Shown piece by piece: positions 36,501 to 48,500 of a DNA stretch of 64,000 bases. The number at the start of each line of letters is the position of its first letter. Within the stretch, counting starts at the first letter, position 1. This DNA is from Desmodus rotundus. Its lineage: Eukaryota; Chordata; Mammalia; Chiroptera; Phyllostomidae. A program made the translations under genes and the position numbers. Where the stretch lies: NCBI RefSeq assembly GCF_022682495.2, contig NC_071392.1, positions 70,640,097-70,704,096 on the forward strand, read 5' to 3'. The notes beneath the pieces are model-generated. The model saw only the letters and a list, made by a program, of their open reading frames with translations, was not told where the DNA came from and searched no databases.

Positions 36501-39500
36501 CCAAGCCAACAACTAGAACAGGAACGGAACCACAGAAATGGAGCTCACATGGAGGGTTATCAACAGGGTAGTGGGTGGGGGATAGTGGGGGAAAGGTACA
36601 GAGAATAAGTAGCGTAAATGGTAGGTAGAAAATAGACAGGGGGAGGGTAAGAATAGTGTAGGAAATGTAGAAGCCAAAGAACTTATAAGTATGACCCATG
36701 GACATGAACTATAGTGGGGAATGTGGGAGGGAGGGGGTGGGCAGGATGGAGTGGAGTGGGGGGGGAATGGGACAACTGTAATAGCATAATCAATAAATAT
36801 ATTTATTAAAAAAAAAAGAAAAAAAGAGAGCGGACCCAAATAAATAAAATCAGAAATGAAAAAAGAGATGTTAAAACTGATACCACAGAAATAAAAAGTT
36901 TTGGAAAAAATTACTACAAACAACTACATGCTAAGAAATTTGAAAACATGGGTGAAATAGACAAATTTCTAGAAACATATAATCCTCCAAAACTGAATCA
37001 AGAAGAAGCAGAAAGCCTGAACAGACCAATAACAATTAGTGAAATTGAAGCAATAATAAAAAACTTCCTGGCACACAAAAGCCCTGGACTGGACAAGTTC
37101 ACAGGTGAATTTTACAAAACATTTAAGGAAGAGCTCATTCCTATCCTTTTCAAACTACTTCAAAAATTTCAGGAAGATGGAAGACTCCCAAACTCTATTC
37201 ATGAGGCCAGTAGTATCTTAATTCCAAAACCAGGTAAAGACACAGCAAACAAAGAAAATGAAAGACCAATATCGCTGATGAACATAGATGCCAAAATCCT
37301 CAACAAAATATTGGCGAACCAGATCCAACAATACATTAGAAGACCATACATCATAATCAAGTGGGATTCATCCCAGGGATGCAGGGATGGTATAACATTC
37401 CCAAATCAATACACACAATATACCACATAAACAAAATGAAAGACAAAAATCACATGATCATATCAATAGATACTGACAAAGCATTTGATAAAGTACAGCA
37501 CCAATTTATGATAAAAACACTCAGCAAAGAGGGAATAGAGGGAACATACCTCAAAATAATAAAGGCCGTATAAGAGAAACCTGCAGGCAACATCACATTC
37601 AATGGGCAAAAACTAAAAGTTTTCCCCCTAAGGTCGGAAACAAGAGAAGGATGTCCACTTTCACCACTTTTATTCAACACGGTATTGGAAGTTCTAGCCA
37701 CAGCGATCAGAAAAGGAAAAGCAATAAAAGGCATCCAAATTGGAAAGAGGAATTATAATTGTCATTATTTGCAGATGACATAATAGTGTACACAGAAAAC
37801 CCTATAGACTCCACCAAAAAGTTACTCAACCTAATACCATATTTTCCTGTAATGTGCACTTTTTTGCCCAAATTTTTGAGGGAAAAATAAGAATGTGCAT
37901 TATACATGGGTAGTACCATAAAAACCTTGTATCTGTTTGTGGGTTTTGTAATTATTTGTTACAAAAAATTTCTTGTACCATACATAATATATCCAAAAAA
38001 TAAATGCTAAAATTCTTTTTTAAATACAAAAAAAGAATATAAATAATTAATTAAAAAATTAAGATGAAATTTTTTTTTCCTGAAATTTCGGTCAAATATT
38101 TGGGTGCATGTTATACATGGTAAATGAATTTGGCAAAACAGCAGGATGCAAACTCAATATTCAGAAATTGAAGGCATTTTTGTACACCAACAATGAAATA
38201 TCAGAGACAAAAATCAGGAAAAAAATCCCATTTGATATAGCAACAAGAAAAATAAAATACCTAGGAATAAACCTTACCAAGGAGGTAAAAGACCTGTAGT
38301 CAGAAAACTACACAACACTGAAGAAAGAAATCAAGGAAGACACAAACAAATAGAAACATATACCATGTTCATGGATTGGAAGAATCAACATCATTAAAAT
38401 GTCCATACTACCCAAAGCAATCTATAGATTCAATGCAATCCCTATTAAAATACCAATGACATATTTCACAGATTTAGAACAAATATTTCAAAAATTTATA
38501 TGGAAATAAAAATGACCCCAATAGCTTCAGCAATTTTGAGAAATAAGAACAAAGTAGGTGGGATCACAATACCTGATATCAAACTATACTACCAGGCCAC
38601 TGAAATCAAAACAGTCTGGTACTGGCATAAGAACAGACACATAGACCAATGGAACAGAATACAGAGCCCAGAAATAAACTCATGTCTTTATGGACGAAGG
38701 AGGTAGAAACATAAAATGGAGTAAAAATAGTGCCTTCAACAAATGGTGTTGGGAGAGCTGGACAGCTACATGCAAAAAAATGAAACTCTAGCACCAACTT
38801 ACACCATACACCAGAATAAACTCAAGATGGATAAAAGACTTAAACATAAGCTGTGACACCATAAAAGTCCTTGAGGAGAATACAGGCAAGAAAGTTTCAG
38901 ATATCCCACACAGCAATATTTTCACCAATATGACCCCTAGGGCAAGGGAAATAAATGAAAGAATAAACAAATGGGACTACATCAAATTAAAAAGCTTCTG
39001 CATGACTAAAGAAAACATCGTCAAAATGAAATGGTAACCAACTGTATGAGGAAACATTTACCAACAATATCTCAGACAAGGGATTGATCTCCAAAATATA
39101 TAAAGAACTCACACGACTCCACACCAGGAAGATAAAACAATCCAATTAAAAAATGGGCAAAGGACATGAACAGGCACTTATCCAAGGAGGACATACAAAG
39201 GGCCGATAGACACATGAAAAATTGCTCAACGACACCAGCCATCACAGAGATGCAAATTAAAACCACAATGAGGTACCACTTCATACCAGTCAGTATGGCC
39301 ATTATTAACAAATCGGCAAACAACAAGTGCTGGTGAGAATATAGAAAAAAGGGAACCCTAGTACACTGTTGGTGGGAATGTAGACTGGTACAGCCACTGT
39401 GGAAAACAGTATAGAATTTCCTCATAAAACTAAAAATGGAGCTGCCTTTTGACCCAGTGATTCCACTTCTGGGATTATACCTTAAAATCCTGAAACACCA

Positions 39501-42500
39501 ATTCAAAAGAACTGATGCACCCCCATGTTCATAGCAGTGTTACTTACAATAGCCAGGTGCTGGAAACAGTCTAAGTGCCCATCATTACATGAGTGGATCA
39601 AAAACTGTGGTACATTTACACAATGGAATACTATGCAGCAGAAATAAAGAAGAACTCCCACCTTTCGTGATAGCATGTGTGTAAATGGAGAGCATTATGC
39701 TAAGTGAAATAAGCCAGGTGGCAAAAGACAAATACCCTGATATAATCTGTAAATTGAACTTAATGAACAAAACAAAGAAATGAGCAAAAAAGAACCAGAG
39801 GCATGGAAACAAGGAACAAACTGACAGGGACCAGAGATGTGGAAGGAGGGGTACAAGGGAGGGAAGAAGGGGAAGGGTCTAGTTAAAGAACCAGTATAAA
39901 TGACCCATGAACATGGACAACTGGGTGGGAACTGAGTGGGGGGCAGGGCAGGAGAGAGTAATGGGGGGAAATTAGGGCAACTGTAATAGAACAACAATTA
40001 AAAAAATGCAGTAAGGCATGGAGAGCAAAATCCCTAGAAGACAGTTTAATTCAAACACGTTACATTTGAATTTCTCTCAGTATAGCTACATGGATTTGTC
40101 TAGTAATAATTACAACTATGTGATAAGTATTCTAAAGGGACACACACAAAAACATTAAAAATCTCAGAAATCCAGGATCTCTGGGGCCTCATGAAGGAGA
40201 GGATATGTGAATCAGGTCTTAGAAAATGAACAGCAGTTGGCTCTGTAAAGGATGGGGACAGCATTCCAGGGGGAAGCACCAGTACATGCAAAAGCATGAA
40301 GGTGTGAGAGATCACGATACATTCAACATAGTGCATTATTCAAGTGGAAATTGGGTTCAGAGATTAGGAAAAAACTGAAGGTTGGAAATGCAGACACCAA
40401 AGAAGTTAAATAAATAAGTTTAATATATCAACATAAAAAATAATCACTCAAAAAGAAATTTCACAATAAGGCCTTCCTCATAGACCCCAAGTGAAATGTT
40501 AAAGCAAAATTTGAATATACTTCTATTTATAATAGAGCACATATTAAAATTTTTGAGAAAGGAATACAGGAAAAAAATAGAGTACCTTAAGGTGTCTTGA
40601 AACTTCTGGATTAAATAGAGGTGTTTTGATGTAATGAAAAAACAGCGTTGCAATTCTTTTTCTGAGTCCCTCAAGGTTATCTTGTTTGACTCCTCTCATC
40701 ATAAGGTCAACCTCTCTGTCAATCAATTCTAGAATTTCTTGAGTCAGTTTACATTCATGTTCCTGTATAAGACACAAAATATTCAGTATAGAACTCTAAA
40801 AGTCAGTCAGTTTTCAAAATTACCACACAAAGAAAATGAAACTCGAGTCTAGAAGAAATGAAACATCACTAATAGAAGTATAAATTGGCACAACTAATTT
40901 GGAAAAAAAATGACATTATCTAGTAGAGTTTAATATATGCATAGTCTATAACCCAGCAATTCTACTCTTAAGTGCTTAGAGAAATATGCAGGTCAAGTCA
41001 TTGTTCACAGTAACCCCAAATTAGAAACAACCAAAGAGCCATAAATAAATTGATTATATAAATAAGTGATGGCTTGTTCATATACCAGAATATTATCTAA
41101 TGTAAGGAAATAAATGAACTACAGTTTCAATAATAGTTTCAATCTTACAAAGTAATATCAAGCAGAAGAATCAAGGCACAAAATCACGCATATTATCTGT
41201 ATGTTACTATAATTCACAATAATTTTAATAAAGTAATAGAAATGAGTGTGTTTGAGTTAGAATGCCCAGGTAAGAGTTAAGTGATTAAGGTAGAAGGATT
41301 TATAAGTAGTCAAATAGAAGTAAGTTGTTCCAACTGCCCAACAGAGGACCATGAATATAGGGAACCTATCCACATGGTATGGGAAATGTAGCCCAGCCCC
41401 CACTCAGAAAGGCCAGTGGGGAGTGAGGTCCGGCACACAGGACCCATGGATGGGTTCTCCCGTGGGGAATCAGGACTGCATTGTACTTAGGCTGCTATGG
41501 GGCTTGCTTTTGCTAAAACTCCCTCACCCTGAATTGAGGCAGCAAATGTTTACTGCGTATCTCTAAAGTAACTTCCTAAAATCTGTGCTAAACCTCCCAA
41601 GTATGGAGTGTAATCAGGTCAACCACTTTTCCCCTTGATCTGGAACATACTTGTCTTTGAAGTAATTAGCAACATTCTTGCCTTTGTTATCTATAAAAGG
41701 TAATCACCTATATCAAACCTGTGCATAGTAAATGAGGATCATTCTCAATGTTATGTACCCAGAAAAGCAATAAAAGCCTGTCCAGGCAGGGGTCAGGGCC
41801 CTCTCTCTCACTTAGAGAGTGGCCACACCATCCCTTTTCCTCCACAGGACTTCTGTAGTCCACGTGAATTTGTTTATCACAGCCACAACACACAGACCCT
41901 GCCGGCCGGGATCCGCATCACATGAGAAACATAGTGTGAATGAATGAGTCAGAAGGTAAAGTCAGTAACAATAAAATAATACTCTTCTGTACTTTTTAAG
42001 TATATTTTGCATAGCTAATACATGAGTCTGCATCAATGGTCCTTGACCCTGAAGGCACATTAGAAGGACCTGGGGAGATTTTAGCATCTCTCTCACACTT
42101 GAGGATCTAATCTAACTGCTCTGTAGTGGGGCCTAGATACTATTCCTAATCATTTATTCTCATAATCTCTGTGTATGTGTGGGTCTGTCTGTCTGTCATT
42201 CTCTTTTTCTCTCTCCTTTTCAAGCTCTCCAGATAATTCAAATGTGTACTCAGTTTTAAAATTCACTTGTCTATATTAGTAATTGTCATCAAAATAATAC
42301 CTGTTATTTATTAAGGGCTCCCTATTTGTAAGCACTGAGACATATAGATATTTTAATTTTATATTATATATGTATGCATACATATTTATATCCTCAAAGC
42401 AACTAATTTTATAAATTAATTGAAACTGATTTTCAGAAATATTAAATTACTTATTTAAGGTTGCACAGCCATAAGTGAATACATGTGGATACAACAGCTT

Positions 42501-45500
42501 AAATATACTGTTTAAGAGATGCCCAATTTATCTTTTATAAGCCACCTTTAGCTTTTTTAAATAACCAGATAATGGTCATAATTACGTCAGATAAGAATAT
42601 TTCTACCACATCCCCTACCTGCACTCTCTTTTTTCCAAATGGTCTTTTTACTGCCTCTACAGATTATCTCCCACCTCCAGATCTTCTGTTTCTCCCTCTC
42701 TTCCTCACCATCTCTATATTCCAAGGCTAGTCACTACACAAACTTATTTGAAAGGGTAGTCCAAGAAAAGGCACTTAATTCCTCTGCTCTCAATATGGGC
42801 AGGAATGCAAGAGACCGATGGTGACTTGTCTCCCAACAAAAACCATTTTACTCATCTACTTAATTCTTAAGAACTTTATGTGTTTTGCTCTTGTTTCTTA
42901 AGAGAGTGAGAGTTCTCTGCAATTAGGAAGCAAAGAACCCACATGAGGTATGTAAGTTATACTCATGAAATTCTTAGATTGTAATCACAAGATTCTCGTA
43001 GATAGATCTATATATGGCTGACATGTTTTCAGTTGTTATTTATAGTGAGCTGCTGATTATCGTTTGGAGAGCTGTACCTATATGCTCTAGCAGTGTGGCT
43101 CCTACTAATGACCAAAATAGATGCACCATGCAGTTACCCAATCTACTGTCTATGTACAAACTTTGTAATAGTTAGCACAGACAATAATTCAGAAACAACT
43201 TATATCTTTATTCCATAAACTGAAGGTGGCATCTGGCAAGTGTCTTATGAACTTAGTAAACTCAAAATCTTTTTCAGAAGCCAAATATTTTTAACTGAAT
43301 TGCCCATTTAATTTATCTATATTGACAATAACAGAAGTCAAATATTGCCTTTGATTTGAGCTATAAGATATAAGAGCTATACCAGTGGTCCTAATCATAC
43401 TTGGGTTTTCCTCCTTTAATTAGGAATATAGAAGACATTCATTATAGTGAATGCTATGATGTGCTATCTGGATTACCCCCACTTCAGAACCAAAGCACTC
43501 GGTCTCCCAGCTGCTAATAGGGCTGGCAGCTGGCAACTCTCAGCTGAGCCCTTCTGCAGATTGCCTTCAGCTGAAGAAAGCCGTATTCGCTGAAAGTCGC
43601 TGCCATTAATTTAAAAGAACTCCCTCATTCAAGGCTATGCTTTCTTTCCTGGAATACCCTGAATGAAACGAGTAATCAGTATAGGGGAATAAAGGCCCAA
43701 CACCCTGAATGAAGGTATATGGGAATAAAAACAAGCAACCAACCAACCAACCAAATAAGTAAGTAAGTAAGTAAGTAAATAAATAAATAAATAAATAAAA
43801 GGAATCCTTAGCCACGTCCAGTTCACAATGGGTCCACTGGGTTCAGAGACCCACCCACTGTTCATTTCCATAATCCTTAAATATATTGTTGGAGTGGAAT
43901 ACTTGGTACTTGGCAAGGCTCCCCCTTCTCTTGACTTCTTGAGCTAAGGTGATAGGGAAGACTAAGTAGAAGCCCCAGAAACTGCTCCACCCTATAAACC
44001 AAGGAGATGGAAGTAGAAGTGGCTCCACTTACTAGCTGGGGAATTTTTGCTTCCTGTTCCTGCAATTCTGTGCTCTTCAAAGTTAGAAGTCTTAATTCCT
44101 GGAGGGAAAACGTTTCTAGCAGTGGACACAGCAAGACTCCTATTAAACATTAAACTACATGTAATTAATGCCTGGGTTCCTTAGGCCAAACGACCCAGGA
44201 CAAGAAAAGTGCTACATGTCTGTAAAGGTAATCAACCTTGATCTTTCAAAGGCAGTAGGGCTGTTATTACCCAATAAGGAAGAATATTTTTGGCACCCAG
44301 GTAATGGGCATTTGTTGGTACACCCTTGCCTAATTTTGACAATAAATGAAGTCTAGTTAGCCTCAGTCTGAGAAGAACATTGTGATCTATGGTCTAGATC
44401 TCTCAAGGTGTGGGTCACCCCAACAGGTAGGCCACCTAGACAGTAAAGGTGCTACTTTAGGGTGGGAAAATCTAAAATAGGTAGCAGAGGAAAGGGACAA
44501 GTGTATATGTCATGGCCTTAAGGACAATGACAATAGGAGCTGCGGTTACCTCATCCTCCTTGCTCTTACAAATTTCCCCAGGAAGAAAGGGCCTACCCCG
44601 ATCCAGAGGAGCTGCTCCCAGAACTTACAACACGAAGCCAGTGGGTCCAAGCAGCAGCAGGTGCAGTGTATGCTGTGCTCAGACCTGCTGTAATCATGCC
44701 CCCCCACTGCTGGTTTACTGCTGACCAACACTCTCAACGGAGTCCCTTTCTGAGAACCGCTTTCTGGTAGAGACAGATGCCTCATTCAAAGTCACATTTA
44801 AGGATGAGTGAAGTAAATAGTATTATAAAGCGTCACCTCCTCTCTATCCCCTTCCCTTCTGGGATACTGATAGACAAGTCCAGCAAAGAGGGTTAGACCT
44901 CTGGGTATCAAGGAAACTGACACCTTCCCAAAACCCTGGTCACTCAAGCACAACCTGGACTGTTCAGAGGGATGTTGACTGGACTCCAACCATGGGCAGG
45001 CCTGGCAGCAAACGTGTGCTTCCCTACTGGCTTTGGGCCGGCGCAGCCCTTCGTTCTCTAGACCCTTAAATACTGACTGCTTTGACTTGAGCGACTGTGT
45101 TTCGGGGACGTGTAGTCAGTGTAGCTGGAGTCACACTGACTCCACAACCTGGAGTCATGGTAATAGAGTGTTTTGGTTTTTTTAAACTATTCAGAGAAAA
45201 GTCACTTAAGTTACAAATATAAGATTAAAGTGAAAATGAAACAAAGTCATACCTCTTTCTTGGGGACAAGCCACATTTGGTAAATGAGCAGTGTGGGAGT
45301 AAAACTCCAGCCCCCGCCTCAATGCAGGACAACTCGTAGGTCTGCACAGTCTCAGAGGTCCCTGTGAGACTGGCTGAAATCATTGCTGAGACTGCACCAG
45401 AGTTCAATTTTTCTTTTTTCCAAAAAAGAGAACCAATCTGCTTTCTCTATTTCCTCATAAGAGTTACTCCTAAGAGCACTCTCCAAGAAACTTCCTGCAC

Positions 45501-48500
45501 ACAAATCCCTGCCTTTCTTGGGAACTTGACCTGTGACACCTGCTTCATTTCCATTAAAAGCAGGACTAAAACATAGAAAATCAATAATTGATGAGGAAAA
45601 AAGACAAAAATGCTTACACTGATGCTGCTTTAAAATTGCTAAAAATAAAATTTTTGTCAAAATATATAGATAGTAGTTGCTGTTTGACTGAACTGAGTAT
45701 TGATCCCATGCAATATATTTGCACATATTTGCTTCACTGCACACATATAAAATATATTTACATTTAGAATATTCATTGTGCCATATTTACATTTTTATGT
45801 CATAATATATACCTTGAGAACTTTTAGATATATATTAATGCATAAACCATATCCTCCCCAAATTATACCAAAACAATATAGTTGTTCACAAAATAAAATG
45901 TACATAAACATTTGTTAATCACCTTTATAATCACCTAATACAAATATCTTGCTTATTTTAGTATTTAAGTTTTTATTGATAGTGATATGGATAACCCCAA
46001 ATAAGAGAAAGGCAACATACCTTCACAGTGTGTTTAAGCGTTAACAGTACATCCAGCCTCTCGTCTTGAGAGAGATTTTTCAGAATAATGCATTTATAGA
46101 TGTTTTGCAGCTCTCTGGCTCTGATAGTGAACTGTGTATCCATCTCAATTACTTTGCCGTCTAATCTTCTCCACGTCTTTGGAGCTGAACACTTAAAAAT
46201 AATATGTTTATAATGATCAGTTAATGGCTAAAAAATAATTTTGTCCTTTCCGTTAAAAGTTTGTTTACTTTAATATCATGTGCTTTATATAAAGTATCAC
46301 TAAAATGTGAGAAAACTAACTGAAAAATTTATACACCATGGGAGAGTAAGGCATTTGAGGGGAAAACAAAATATGAGAGAGTTCTTCAGTGTATAAAATA
46401 TAAACACATCTACAGGATTCAGAATTTGCTACTAATTTGTACTAGCTACTCAACATACTGTTGAATGGCTTGAAGGGCACATGAAATAACACATTACCCC
46501 CTTGGGAAAAAGCATGCTATTTAGAATGTTTTTAAAAGTTATCTGCTTGGTTTAATTATAATGAGTTGTAGAAATGTGTCTTGATCATGCTTTGCCAATT
46601 GAAGACAACATTTGTGGAGTAATTGTTACAATCCTCAATGTGTTAAGCCTAAAGATATAAAGAACTGTGTGAGTTACAGTTTTGTTTCCTAGATTAATCA
46701 ATCTACAACAAGTTCATAGTTCTTCACACAGCAGATGTCCAGAGTGAAACAGCTTTTTTTAGCTTTCTTAGCAGTGCTATGGTCCCTGCCTCCCCGAAGA
46801 CGGCTAAGATTCTCACTTTCTATTTCCAAATCTGGCATGGTACCTCCCAACTAGCCCACCTCCTGAACTGAGCATTAAAAATAGACTTCACTTGCCCTGA
46901 TGCTCCTCTGAGTACTTCCAGGTTAAGAATTCAGAGACCAGAGACAAGAGGTGGCATAAGTGCTCTGCAGACTCGGGACCTCAGCACAATCTTTGATGAT
47001 GATGATTAGTCTGTGTTTGCCTAACAGAACTGCTTCTGTTCCCTCCTTTGAGATGCATTTACCTGGAAATCTCCCTATGAACACTCACAGTCTATTTGCT
47101 CTTCTACTTTATAGTATAAAAGCTGCCCAGTTTCTTTCAAACAAGGCTATGTTATCATGACTATTAACTGTTCAAATACTGGAGGCTGACTGGTAATTCC
47201 TTTGGAGAGCTGTAGTTCAATTTATGCCATATTTACAACCACTTAAATCTTAGCTTTGATATCATTCAAAGTTTAAGTAGAAGACCATGTATTGGGACAA
47301 ATCATCAAGAATGTAGACTAGCCAAATAAAGAAATAATGTAAAGATGCATTTGGAATGACAATGTTATGGGGAATTTTTAGTTAAGCATCAATGTACCTT
47401 TAATTTTTTTATATTTCATATTAGCTAAACTATATTTAGAGCTACAAAGTAAACTTGAAAAGTTACATTTCATATGGTTTCAAAGTAATGGTATCATTTT
47501 CTGAGGAAAGCCAAAATGAATCAGAAACTTTAGATTCTCAGTTCTAGTTTTAATTCAGCAAGTGAGAAGCTTCAGCCCTATAATTAATTTACATTTTAGA
47601 GCATAAATCTAATATTAAATAATTTAATGTTAGTGGCCTGACAGAATTAAGTAAAATTTATTAAGAATTAAAGAAGGGAAATAGCTCAACAATAAAGTGT
47701 TTTTATCATTTAATGATTATCACTTCGAAATAAAAAAAATTTGTTTTAAATTGACTACAGCTATTTGGGGTAGGCCTTAGAGTGTTATTGAAATTTAATG
47801 CTTGTTCCAAAGCTCTTTTTAAAAGTTTTAAGGAACAAGCAATCTTAAGCCAAGTTTGTACTGCAATATTTGAAAGTCTAATTTTGCATGCAGTTTTCCT
47901 CAGGGTTGGCTCTATTAAACGTACCATTAGGTACCTGGTAGATAAAATACTATCCTGATTTCAAGAACTCTCAGACCTAATGGGATGTAAAGATAAGAAA
48001 ATAAAGAAGGGTAATTATGCTTGATGATTGCAGGTAAATAGGTAACTACAGGTTGCTATGAAGCACTTAACTGGTGAAAAAAAAGTAGTATCTAAGATAA
48101 AACCTGAAGAAAAACTAGGAGTTAGCCAGAGGAAAGGGGATACAAAAGAAGCCTAGATTTGAAGTTCAAGTTTATTAATGTTAGCACTGAGAAGATATTA
48201 AAAATCTATCGGCAAAGCTTTTTTATACTTGGATTTATTTCTACCAACACTGATAATTTGGTCTTTAAATCTAGGCTTCTTTAATTTCAGGCCTTAAGAT
48301 TTTTTTTTTTTTTTTTACCATGATGCAGGAAAATGTCAACTTTGTTGATTTTTCTTCCCTATTTCCTCTTTTCTTTGAATGCTTTGGCTGTACTAAGAGA
48401 TGTACAGCAATCATGTTCTTAAACTGATTCAGAAAACAAGAACATAATAAATTCCACTTAGCTGCCAACAAATGAGACAGCACAGAGTCTGGAGGAGGGA

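Larger units (their letters stand above)
34811..36815 (+). mobile_element. Half-L1 (HAL1-like) copy 1, nested in L1 ORF2
   Basis: 5' UTR (34811-35583, GC/CpG-rich), ORF1 (35584-36412), 3' UTR (36413-36800) and an A-tail; ORF2 is absent. Flanked by the perfect 15-bp duplication AAGAAAAAAAGAGAG (34796-34810 and 36816-36830). Removing the insert plus one duplication rejoins the host L1 frame as ...[16 protein letters not shown], so its boundaries are exact. Nearly identical to copy 2 over the ORF1 RNA-binding region, hence young. Confidence 0.9.
32822..40004 (+). mobile_element. L1 with ORF2 but a gutted ORF1, carrying two later insertions
   Basis: 5' UTR from TCCAGCCAAGATGGAGGTGTAGG. ORF1 begins at ATG 33316-33318 but after about 95 codons (near 33610) jumps straight to the ORF2 leader. 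The endonuclease opens at about 33680 ([28 protein letters not shown] at 33760, GDFNTP at about 34075). The RT region includes [20 protein letters not shown] (about 37266) and FADD (about 37759). The 3' UTR is G-rich and ends AACAACAATTAAAAAAATG near 40004. It is interrupted by an ORF1-only element (34811-36815) and a DNA transposon (37837-38120). Frameshifts and stops (e.g. after 34183) make it dead, though its landmarks are well preserved. Confidence 0.9.

Noticed and set aside
46021..46184. Acceptor CAG at 46185 for the CSAPKTW exon
   Set aside because: It would break the phase with the exon ending at 55403; the acceptor 7 bp upstream fits.
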